Below are positions 1 to 7,437 of a stretch of DNA of 64,000 bases, one piece after another. This DNA comes from CBDFNN01 sp965250215 (GTDB lineage: Bacteria; Bacteroidota; Rhodothermia; Rhodothermales; DATKEJ01): positions 186,001 to 250,000 of the forward strand of contig CBDFNN010000004.1 in NCBI GenBank assembly GCA_965250215.1. Reading direction: 5' to 3'. Each line of letters starts with the position of its first letter. Within the stretch, counting starts at the first letter, position 1. Below the pieces are notes generated by a model, which searched no databases, was not told the DNA's origin, and saw nothing but the letters and a program-made list of their open reading frames with translations. Both the position numbers and the translations under genes were made by a program.

Positions 1-483
1 AAAAACGAGACACCGCGAATCAGTTACAAGACCATTCTTCCCTCGGCGGATCTGGACAGTCTCTCGGAAGATGGAATTCGAGACGCCTTACTCCAACGAT
101 TCGAAAACGATGGTCCTTTAGAACTCGAAAAAGGCAAAACCATGTCTGGGCCACATCGAGACGACTTGGAATTTGCCCTAGACGACCTGACCATTCGGCA
201 GTACGCTTCGCAAGGCCAGCATCGGACTTTTGGATTGGCTTTGAAGCTCGCCAAATTTCATCTCTTCAAAGACAATCTAGATGAGACACCCATCCTAATG
301 CTTGATGATGTCTTTGGCAATTTGGACGAAGCGCGGACGGAAACTTTCATGACCATGCTCGCCAGCGGTGAACTTGGACAAGTTCTCGTGACGATTGCAA
401 ATCTCGATCTGTTTAGATCATTTCTAAACGAAGGGGAGGGAAGTTACAAGATAATCGAAATCGAGTCTGGTCGAGTTGTCTGA
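1..483 (+). CDS. recF: RecF, DNA replication/repair ATPase (C-terminal part)
   Basis: This is the 3' end of recF, the SMC/ABC-like ATPase that helps load RecA on gapped DNA in the RecFOR pathway. The frame is open from the first base, so the N-terminal part with Walker A lies outside the window. Visible motifs are GPHRDD, the ABC-signature stretch YASQGQHRTFGLALKLA and the Walker B stretch LMLDDVFGNLD, followed by the usual short tail. In many bacteria recF sits next to dnaN; here it is about 40 kb from the dnaA-dnaN pair in this window and points towards it. The reading is secure; only the missing 5' part is unknown. Confidence 0.93.
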   Translation, partial: KNETPRISYKTILPSADLDSLSEDGIRDALLQRFENDGPLELEKGKTMSGPHRDDLEFALDDLTIRQYASQGQHRTFGLALKLAKFHLFKDNLDETPILMLDDVFGNLDEARTETFMTMLASGELGQVLVTIANLDLFRSFLNEGEGSYKIIEIESGRVV

Positions 484-601
484 TTGTAATTCCATATTCC
501 TCGACGGTCGGACTTAGTCAAGTAGGCAACTTTTCTCCCTTTAGTGTCATAAACTTGTCTTGCAACTACTCCTACTTTTAGCAACAACGAACAATAGCAG
601 A

Positions 602-2125
602 ATGAAACGGCAACTTTCCCACTATTCGTCATTCGCCGTCCTAATTGCGACCGCTCTCTTAGTCAGTTCCTGCTCTGTATCCCGCAGCCCAGTAACCGGC
701 AAGAAGCGCGCCTATGGATATTCTTGGCAACAAGAAATCGAGATCGGAAAAAACGCGGATCCACAAATTATCGCGCAGTACGGACTTTATGACAACAAAG
801 AACTCGCTGACTATGTAATCAGAGTAGGGGAGGAGGTCCTCGCCAAATCTGATATGCGTCGTGCAGACCAACTTCCAGAGTACAAGAACACGGAGTTCTT
901 CTTCCGCGTCCTCGACAGTCCCGTGGTCAATGCTTTCGCGCTTCCCGGGGGCTATATATATGTCACCCGTGGATTGCTTGCTCATTTGGAAAACGAAGCT
1001 CAGCTAGCGGTAGTCATCGGTCATGAAATTGGTCACGTAGCGGCGAGGCACGGCTCGCAACGCGCCTTTGAAGGTCAGCTTGGTCAACTTGGCGTCATCG
1101 CTGGTGCCATCGGTGGTGCAGTGGCCGGCATGGATCCGAATGCAATTCTTCAGGCAGGAAGTCAAGCAAGTCAACTCCTCTTTCTAAAATATGGAAGAGA
1201 TGACGAACTGGAGTCAGATCGACTCGGTGTTGAGTGGTCTGCCCTAAACGGTTATCAAGCTGGATTGGGATCTAAATTCTTCCAGTCCCTCAAACGAATC
1301 TCGGTCAAGAGTGGCCAGAGCATTCCTTCTTTTATGTCATCCCACCCAGATCCCGGTCAACGAGAAGTTAAGATCCAAGAGATGGCCGCGAAATGGGACG
1401 AAACTTTAGACATGGAAAAGATCGAGCGCAAAGACTATCTCGAGCAAATCGACGGTCTTGTTGTAGGTGATGACCCTCGGCAAGGATACGTCGAGAACAA
1501 CAAGTTCTATCATCCAGGACTCAAGTTTCAATTCCCCACACCTAACTTCTGGGCCGTCATCAATCAGCCTACTCAGGTTGTTATGGTCGAGAAAGACCAG
1601 AAGGCAATAATGGCCATGACAATTATAAGCGATGCGGCCTCCCCAAGAGAAGCTGCAACAAAAGTACTGGGAGAAGCTCAGGAGCAAGGTTCGATTAAGA
1701 TCGTAAATAGTGCGGACCGAACCGTCAATGGCATGCAAGCATTTGCCGTTCTAGCGAGAACCGTCTCCCAGCAGCAGCAGGGTCAACAGGCTCAACCAAC
1801 AGCGGACTATCTTATCTACTTCATCCAGAAAGGTGAGAATATTTTCCAATTCCTAGGATACTCGGAGACCTCAACGATGAGTCAGTATCAGACTACCTTC
1901 CAATCAACAATGGAAGGGTTCGCGAACCTTAGTGATCCTAGCAAAATAAATCGAAAGCCAAATAGGTTGAAAGTTGCAAGGGCTAGTAAGAATGGTAGCT
2001 TCAAGTCATTTGTGCCATCGGCCTTGCCGGCTGATTTGACAGACGAAGACCTCGCGATCATCAATCAAGTTGAATTGAACACTGCAGTAAAAGCTGGAAG
2101 TTTGATTAAACTGATCGGTCAGTAA
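602..2125 (+). CDS. M48-family metalloprotease, lipoprotein
   Basis: A 507-residue zinc metallopeptidase of the M48 (Ste24/HtpX/BepA-like) family. The zinc motif HEIGH is at about residues 141-145 (extended as HEIGHVAARH) and the third ligand is the Glu of ELESDRLG near 204. The start at 602 gives a lipoprotein signal peptide ending in LVSSC (Cys24); a frame start at 560 exists but puts extra residues in front of it. The C-terminal half (about 300-507) is a less conserved domain, as in BepA-like or YfgC-like secreted M48 proteins with accessory C-terminal regions. It probably acts in the periplasm on envelope proteins. A hairpin terminator follows at 2142. Confidence 0.88.
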   Translation: MKRQLSHYSSFAVLIATALLVSSCSVSRSPVTGKKRAYGYSWQQEIEIGKNADPQIIAQYGLYDNKELADYVIRVGEEVLAKSDMRRADQLPEYKNTEFFFRVLDSPVVNAFALPGGYIYVTRGLLAHLENEAQLAVVIGHEIGHVAARHGSQRAFEGQLGQLGVIAGAIGGAVAGMDPNAILQAGSQASQLLFLKYGRDDELESDRLGVEWSALNGYQAGLGSKFFQSLKRISVKSGQSIPSFMSSHPDPGQREVKIQEMAAKWDETLDMEKIERKDYLEQIDGLVVGDDPRQGYVENNKFYHPGLKFQFPTPNFWAVINQPTQVVMVEKDQKAIMAMTIISDAASPREAATKVLGEAQEQGSIKIVNSADRTVNGMQAFAVLARTVSQQQQGQQAQPTADYLIYFIQKGENIFQFLGYSETSTMSQYQTTFQSTMEGFANLSDPSKINRKPNRLKVARASKNGSFKSFVPSALPADLTDEDLAIINQVELNTAVKAGSLIKLIGQ

Positions 2126-2141
2126 AGACTCCAATTATTAC

Positions 2142-2177
2142 AAAAGGCTCGGCTCCTTATTTGGAGTCGGTCCTTTT
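2142..2177 (+). terminator. Rho-independent terminator after the M48 gene
   Basis: An imperfect inverted repeat: AAAAGGCTCGGCTCC, a short TTATTT-type loop, then GGAGTCGGTCCTTTT. It sits 17 bases after the M48 stop codon. It pairs over about 15 positions with two G-U pairs and one mismatch and ends in a T run. Confidence 0.7.
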
Positions 2178-2255
2178 CTGTTTGAATCTTTCGTTTCTTT
2201 AATAGTAGTCTACCCAAAAGTCTTGTAGAGACTGCAACTACTAAACACCACATTT

Positions 2256-3884
2256 TTGTTTTCTTTTTGTGTCGGGGAGTTCCGTGGGTGGACCATCGCT
2301 GTACTCCTCATTGGCCACATTCTATTATTTGGAAGCCACACCCATGCTCAGGCGATCTATGACACGGTCTGGGAAATCAATAAAGCCAGCACGACAGAGG
2401 TGGAAACGCATGCGCGCTACCTAGTGCGACTTGGCTTTAGCGGTGTCGTACTATCTGTCGCCCCTCTCGAACAACATATCGGCTTCAATAATTCAGGCGT
2501 TGCATTTCACTCGGTCAGTGGCTGCCAAAAAGACTATTCAAACGGAAGTGCTGGAGTTAGCTTTATTGAACACGACGAGGGCGGCTGCGACACGGGCAAA
2601 ATTGAGAACGTAAGCCTAGAATATCTTAGTCGATTCAGAGACAAACAGAACATCTACAGAAGGCACGGACTGCAAGTTGTCTTGCTTCCACTTTGGGCTC
2701 GTGATTGGGTAGCCGAGCTCGTCGGATTTTACGGCAACAATATCGGCTCGATACAGAACGGAGTAGAACAATATTGTGCCGCCCTTTCAGATATCGTCAT
2801 CGATCCCTTGAGTCCCCCAGCCGCCGTTCTTTTCGGAGGCGACTTCCAAACGAATGCAGCTCCTATTTCCGAAAAGGAAACGATTGCCATCTGGGAAAAG
2901 TGTCTGCAAGCAATCCCATCCGATATCAAACTCGGCTACCACACCGGGTCATGGAACGATCCCATGGGGAAACTTCGGTCCATTTTTGGGCCCAGCAAGC
3001 CGGAATGGCTTGACGTACTAGCACTCCAAACAGGGCACTCAAACAGTAGCCCGAGTCACAACATGTTGAAAGTTCAAAATTGGGTAGCCTCAGCCGAACT
3101 GTGGAGCGGAGAAAGCCAATATCGAGACATCGATATTGTAGGAAATGGCTTTCATGTCAGTGCGCAAAATGTTCTCAAATCAAGCAATGACCTCATCTGT
3201 TCGAATCGGCGAAACGGTGGCGTCGTCCCAGTCTACTTCTACGGCCACAATGCCAGATGGCAATGGATAAATTCGAGCCATCCTGAGGGCCAATTTCCTA
3301 TAGGTTATTCATCCACAGCCCTGAGCACAATGGGCGGGAAAAACATGTCCGACGAGTACAAACTTGTGAATCGTTGGAAGAGTCAGCAATGCTGTCAGTC
3401 GAATCCTGGGAATATCGACTGTAATTTGGATCGCATAATTCATCCACCCGAACTTCCAATTGGCGGCGGGGGCACTCCTCCAGGCAATCTGGACTACCCC
3501 TTAGTATTCAATCCTCCGGTCTATGTCGATTCCAGCAACCCAAATTCCAAGGACCGGCTGTCTATTTCTGGCACTTTATTTTCCGGAAGAGCCGTTAAGT
3601 CAGAATCAATACCTGTCTCTTTTGCAATCTCCCATTTTGAAGTCTACCCCCGACCTTTCAAAACAGAGTTAAAAGTTGAGTTTCGGATCTCTCACCCTGT
3701 CTATGCGAGACTTGGTATATATGACATACTTGGATCTCTAATACGAGAGGTAGTTTTCTCGACGCAACGTTCTGGTGACTATATCCATAGTTTTGACAAT
3801 CTCGATCTCGTGCCTGGCAGTTATCTGATCCAACTTCGAGCCGACAGTGAGACCACTTCAAAGATTGTCACCAAGCTTCGATAG
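2256..3884 (+). CDS. Secreted T9SS cargo protein, possible glycoside-hydrolase-like fold
   Basis: A 542-residue secreted protein. Only a TTG start (2256) is available ahead of the signal peptide (core IAVLLIGHILLFG, ending near HAQA). After a Gly/Pro-rich linker (GGGGTPPGN, about residues 407-415), the last ~85 residues form a T9SS type A sorting domain (FEVYPRPFKTELKVEF...YDILGSLIREV...GSYLIQLR), so export and surface attachment by the type IX system is expected. The catalytic-looking part (about 30-390) has features like DUF4038/apiosidase-type TIM barrels (GFSGVVLSV, LFGGDF, GYHTG), but I cannot assign a substrate. Assignment of the T9SS tail is firm; the enzyme class is tentative. Confidence 0.7.
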   Translation: MFSFCVGEFRGWTIAVLLIGHILLFGSHTHAQAIYDTVWEINKASTTEVETHARYLVRLGFSGVVLSVAPLEQHIGFNNSGVAFHSVSGCQKDYSNGSAGVSFIEHDEGGCDTGKIENVSLEYLSRFRDKQNIYRRHGLQVVLLPLWARDWVAELVGFYGNNIGSIQNGVEQYCAALSDIVIDPLSPPAAVLFGGDFQTNAAPISEKETIAIWEKCLQAIPSDIKLGYHTGSWNDPMGKLRSIFGPSKPEWLDVLALQTGHSNSSPSHNMLKVQNWVASAELWSGESQYRDIDIVGNGFHVSAQNVLKSSNDLICSNRRNGGVVPVYFYGHNARWQWINSSHPEGQFPIGYSSTALSTMGGKNMSDEYKLVNRWKSQQCCQSNPGNIDCNLDRIIHPPELPIGGGGTPPGNLDYPLVFNPPVYVDSSNPNSKDRLSISGTLFSGRAVKSESIPVSFAISHFEVYPRPFKTELKVEFRISHPVYARLGIYDILGSLIREVVFSTQRSGDYIHSFDNLDLVPGSYLIQLRADSETTSKIVTKLR

Positions 3885-4016
3885 ACTCTGCATTGCCAAG
3901 AACGCCAATCCCACATTGTCAATGCATCCGGGAAAAGTAAGGCTCGCTCGATAGGCTACTAAGCTACCAAACCTTTCCTTAGATTTGTAGTCTTAGCTCA
4001 TTCACAAAATGGAAAG

Positions 4017-4436
4017 ATGGAAAACACCTACGATAAACTACAAGTCGGAGATAGCTTTGAGTTCACACGAAGCTTTACCCAAGAACAAGTCGATCAATTC
4101 GCTGAGCTAACAGGCGATGACAATCCAATACACGTCGATGTTGAGTACGCTAAAGAAACGAGATTTGGAACAACCGTAGTTCACGGGGTCTTTCTTATCT
4201 CTGTCTTTAGCAAGGTATTAGGACGCGACTTCCCAGGACCCGGCTGTATCGCTGTAAATCTTTCAGCTCGATTTCTTAGGCCAGTACCGATCGATACCGA
4301 GACTCGCTTCGAAGTGAGAGTCGCCGAGAAATTGGAGAAACATAAGCACGTCAAGATCAAGGGCTATGCCTACGTCAATGGAAAGATGGCGATGGGATGC
4401 GAAGCCACTTTGATTCCACCTTCTCCCGAAGAATAG
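4017..4436 (+). CDS. MaoC-like (R)-specific enoyl-CoA hydratase
   Basis: A 139-residue single hot-dog protein of the MaoC/PhaJ type, which hydrates trans-2-enoyl-CoA to (R)-3-hydroxyacyl-CoA. The hydratase signature FAELTGDDNPIH is at about residues 28-39, with Asp34 and His39 in the catalytic spacing known for PhaJ. VVHGVFLISVFSKVLG follows, as in the family. It is the first gene of a plus-strand run with a glycosyltransferase and lipid-related membrane proteins, so a role in supplying hydroxyacyl groups for a lipid is conceivable, but this is inference. Confidence 0.85.
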   Translation: MENTYDKLQVGDSFEFTRSFTQEQVDQFAELTGDDNPIHVDVEYAKETRFGTTVVHGVFLISVFSKVLGRDFPGPGCIAVNLSARFLRPVPIDTETRFEVRVAEKLEKHKHVKIKGYAYVNGKMAMGCEATLIPPSPEE

Positions 4437-4477
4437 TTTAATATCTGATCTGGAGCGTAGTCAGAGGCGAGAAGAAC

Positions 4478-4507
4478 GCATCACGCATCAAGGATCACGC
4501 TCCCATC
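4478..4507 (+). repeat. Short ATCAC-type word repeat before the GT4 gene
   Basis: CGCATCACGCATCAAGGATCACGC: three imperfect copies of a GCATCAC/GGATCAC word directly before the ATG at 4508. It resembles the CATCACTCATCAC cluster at the 3' end of hisD. Confidence 0.45.
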
Positions 4508-5623
4508 ATGGACAAGGTTTTACATTTTCGGAATACCTTTCTTCGATCGTCTGAGACCTTCGTCGCTCGTGTTATACACAATCATCAGCGCTACAAGCCC
4601 TTTGCGCTTGGAATCAAATCCGATGATTATTTAGAAGGGCTAGACTACGATATCTTCTCGGGCTCCAAGCTCGATCTCGCTAAGGCAGGACTCGAATTCT
4701 TCCTCGGCAAATCTCCCAGCTATATCAATGAGGTGGTTCAAAGAGAAAGACCCAGTCTCATCCACGCACATTTTGGCCAGGACGGTTACATCATGGTCCC
4801 CACGGCAAAGCAGAATAAACTGGCCTTGGTTGTTAGCTTTTATGGAAAGGATGTTACGCAATTGCCGATGCAAAGTATCTGGCGTAGACGATACAAGTCA
4901 ATCATCGAGGGCTCGACGCTTGTAGTAGCCGCTTCGAATAAAATGAAAAGGCAGCTCATCGATCTAGGCTTTGCGGAAGACAAGATTCGTGTGGTTCGTT
5001 TTGGCGTCGACATGAAGAAATTTGATTGGCGACCGAAGGACAAAGACGAACGGAAGATCATGTTGATCGGACGCTTTGTTGAGAAGAAAGGAATGGAATA
5101 CGCCGTTCAAGCTATTTCGCTATTGAAGGATAAGTATCCGGACATCAAACTGGATATATATGGCGAAGGTGAAATGGGACCGATCTTAGAAGAACTGATC
5201 AATGGACTAGAGCTTGGCAATCATGTGAGCATCAGCGGTTTTGTGCCCAATAATGAAGTGAGCGGACTGATGCAAAATTATGATGTCCTCCTAGTCCCCT
5301 CCGTCACCGCAGCAAACAACGACCAAGAAGGTTTGCCAAACGTCATTATCGAAGGCATGGCCAGCGGGGTATGCCTCGTTGCCTCGGATCATGCGGCCAT
5401 TCCCGAAATCGTATTGAACGGAAATACCGGATTCATATCTCAGGAAAAGAATCCATCTTCTATCGCTGAAGGTGTATCCAAAATATTTGACGATCCTGAT
5501 TTGAAAAAACAGATTCTGAAAAACGCCTCGGAGTTCGTACGACGTGAGCATGACCTCAAAAAGACAGTTGGCGATCTGGAGCTTGTCTACGACGAAGCCA
5601 GAGAAATAGTAAAAAAGTCTTGA
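4508..5623 (+). CDS. Glycosyltransferase family 4
   Basis: A 371-residue GT-B glycosyltransferase. The N-terminal acceptor domain includes VVSFYGKDVTQLP. The C-terminal nucleotide-sugar domain shows IGRFVEKKGMEYAVQA, DIYGEGEMGP and the GT4 E-x7-E region within EGLPNVIIEGMASG. It probably transfers a sugar from a nucleotide-sugar to a membrane-linked or secreted acceptor. Its stop codon (TGA at 5621) overlaps the TTG start of the next gene, a flippase-like membrane protein, so the two are probably translationally coupled and act on the same product. Confidence 0.88.
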   Translation: MDKVLHFRNTFLRSSETFVARVIHNHQRYKPFALGIKSDDYLEGLDYDIFSGSKLDLAKAGLEFFLGKSPSYINEVVQRERPSLIHAHFGQDGYIMVPTAKQNKLALVVSFYGKDVTQLPMQSIWRRRYKSIIEGSTLVVAASNKMKRQLIDLGFAEDKIRVVRFGVDMKKFDWRPKDKDERKIMLIGRFVEKKGMEYAVQAISLLKDKYPDIKLDIYGEGEMGPILEELINGLELGNHVSISGFVPNNEVSGLMQNYDVLLVPSVTAANNDQEGLPNVIIEGMASGVCLVASDHAAIPEIVLNGNTGFISQEKNPSSIAEGVSKIFDDPDLKKQILKNASEFVRREHDLKKTVGDLELVYDEAREIVKKS

Positions 5624-6657
5624 CTGATTCGCCATCAAATAGCAGCACAAGATCTAGATGGGAGATCTTTGTTAAGTCGGGATTTGGCAAGGCTTTGCTC
5701 AAATACGGAAGATGGGTTATTACGCTAGGTATCATTGTTCTTCTCGCTTACCAGCTGACAAGAATCGGATGGAGCGAAGTCATGGAGCAACTTCCAAGCA
5801 GTCCTCTTTTCTATTTCTTTCTTGCTTGCTCCTACGTGACGCTCCCGCTCATGGAGTCGCTCATGTATGGACGGATCTGGTCTCTCAAACCTATGCAGCT
5901 CTTCTATCCTATGGTGAAAAAGAAGATTTACAACCAAGAGGTCCTTGGATACTCTGGCGAGATCTTTTTATATGCTTGGGCAAAATCGAAACTGGAGGAA
6001 AGTTCGAAAGACATACTTCACGCGATAAAAGACAATGTCATTATATCATCGATTACGTCAACAGTCGTCGCCTTTTCCCTGCTCGGCTTCTATCTCTATG
6101 CTGGCGGAATATCTCTTAAATCGCTGCTCGGTGACCGCGTGGGTGGATTTCTCGTGTTCAGCATTCTCTGTCTAATTGTGCTAGTCGTCTTGGTCGTCTT
6201 TTTCAGAAAATCGATTCTCTTTCTGAGCAAGAATATCGTTCGCTTCCTTTTTGGGATTCACACGACAAGGCTACTCTTGACTCAAATCTTTCTAATTCTG
6301 CAGTGGAATTCCGTTCTACCAGAAGTAGCCCTGACGACCTGGTTCACCTACCTAGCTATTCTAATTATCATTTCGCGCATCCCATTTATCCCGAGCAAGG
6401 ATCTTTTCTTCATGGGTGCCGGAATCGAGCTATCGAGCCGGATGGAAATTCCAGAAGCTCAGATCGCTGGAATGCTACTGGTTGCGAGCGGAGTGGAGAA
6501 AATTATCAATGCCTCTATGTTCACCTATATCTCCTATCGCGACCGGCAGGAAGGAAGTCCGGTTTTCTCGATCGAGGAGATGGAGAAGGGAGAATATTCA
6601 GAAGAAGCAAACGTTCTATTAGGTACAAGGAAGCAGACAACTACTACAGATCCTTGA
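5620..6657 (+). CDS. Flippase-like integral membrane protein (LPG-synthase TM-type)
   Basis: A 345-residue polytopic membrane protein with about seven or eight hydrophobic segments. It resembles the lysylphosphatidylglycerol-synthase transmembrane/flippase-like domain proteins (UPF0104, YbhN/AglD type). The TTG at 5620 overlaps the upstream stop as TTGA, which supports this start. No extra catalytic domain is attached. Pairing with the GT4 gene suggests a role with glycosylated lipid or polyprenyl carriers; this is a context inference. The family call rests on overall layout rather than a sharp motif. Confidence 0.6.
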   Translation: MTDSPSNSSTRSRWEIFVKSGFGKALLKYGRWVITLGIIVLLAYQLTRIGWSEVMEQLPSSPLFYFFLACSYVTLPLMESLMYGRIWSLKPMQLFYPMVKKKIYNQEVLGYSGEIFLYAWAKSKLEESSKDILHAIKDNVIISSITSTVVAFSLLGFYLYAGGISLKSLLGDRVGGFLVFSILCLIVLVVLVVFFRKSILFLSKNIVRFLFGIHTTRLLLTQIFLILQWNSVLPEVALTTWFTYLAILIIISRIPFIPSKDLFFMGAGIELSSRMEIPEAQIAGMLLVASGVEKIINASMFTYISYRDRQEGSPVFSIEEMEKGEYSEEANVLLGTRKQTTTTDP

Positions 6658-6707
6658 AATAAATCACGCTGTAAACACACTAATTGGATGAGGACCGCTT
6701 CTCTTCT

Positions 6708-6734
6708 ACCAATAACCAAGGACCAACGACCATT
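6708..6734 (+). repeat. CCAATAACCA-type word repeat
   Basis: CCAATAACCAAGGACCAACGACC is one of several spacer clusters built from AACCA/ACCAA words (others near 9984-10079, 16003-16020 and 17221-17250). It lies inside the longest possible frame of the DUF3047 gene, which argues for the later GTG start at 6736. Confidence 0.5.
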
Positions 6735-6735
6735 C

Positions 6736-7431
6736 GTGCTAAAGTCATTATTATACATATCTTACGTCACACTGATGACTAGCACCGGTCTTTTTGCCCA
6801 ATCCGATCAACTGGTTGAAGATTTCGAAGGCTACAATTCTGGCGATTATCCGACAGAGTGGAAATTTTTAGACGATAAAAACCTCGTTCCTGTCTCTCCA
6901 TCCATCATGTACCCCGAAATCAAGTTCGAAATCGGGGAAGAAGCTGGTAACCACTTTCTACGTGCCCATGTAAAGGACCGATATCATCGAATCATACTTG
7001 AAAACGGGTCCGATTTGGAGTGGGATCTGGCAATAAACCCTGTTCTAGAGTGGGATTGGCGGGCCCTAAAGCTTCCACAGGGTGCCAATGAGCTAAGAGG
7101 ACGGAAAAACGATACAGGAGCTGCCGTATATATTTACTTCGATAAAAAGGACTTCTTTGGAAGGCCCCGCACTATTAAGTACACCTTTAGCTCTTCACAG
7201 GAAGTAGGAAAGACCAAGCGCTACGGTGCATTGAAACTGATCGTTGCTTCAACAGCCTCACAAGGATCTAACGAATGGATTCATGTAAGAAGAAACGTTG
7301 TAGAGGATTACGAACGTTTATTCGGTAAAAAGCCAAAGGGCAATCCAATATTGCTCGCACTTTGGAGTGACTCTGACAACATGGATGAAACCGCCATCGT
7401 TGATTTCGATAACATCAGGCTCACAAATTAG
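6736..7431 (+). CDS. Secreted DUF3047 protein
   Basis: A 231-residue secreted protein of the DUF3047 type. An ATG at 6688 is in frame, but it would translate an intergenic-type word repeat. GTG at 6736 gives a clean signal peptide (VLKSLLYISYVTLMTSTG, cut near LFAQ), so I prefer it. The mature part begins with VEDFEGYNSGDYPTEW, has VLEWDWRALKLPQGA in the middle and ends in a beta-strand motif with DFDNIRL. It looks like a beta-sandwich. The family function is unknown. The gene is 6 bp from the next one, an RND exporter, and probably forms an export-related unit with it. Confidence 0.75.
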   Translation: MLKSLLYISYVTLMTSTGLFAQSDQLVEDFEGYNSGDYPTEWKFLDDKNLVPVSPSIMYPEIKFEIGEEAGNHFLRAHVKDRYHRIILENGSDLEWDLAINPVLEWDWRALKLPQGANELRGRKNDTGAAVYIYFDKKDFFGRPRTIKYTFSSSQEVGKTKRYGALKLIVASTASQGSNEWIHVRRNVVEDYERLFGKKPKGNPILLALWSDSDNMDETAIVDFDNIRLTN

Positions 7432-7437
7432 AGCTAG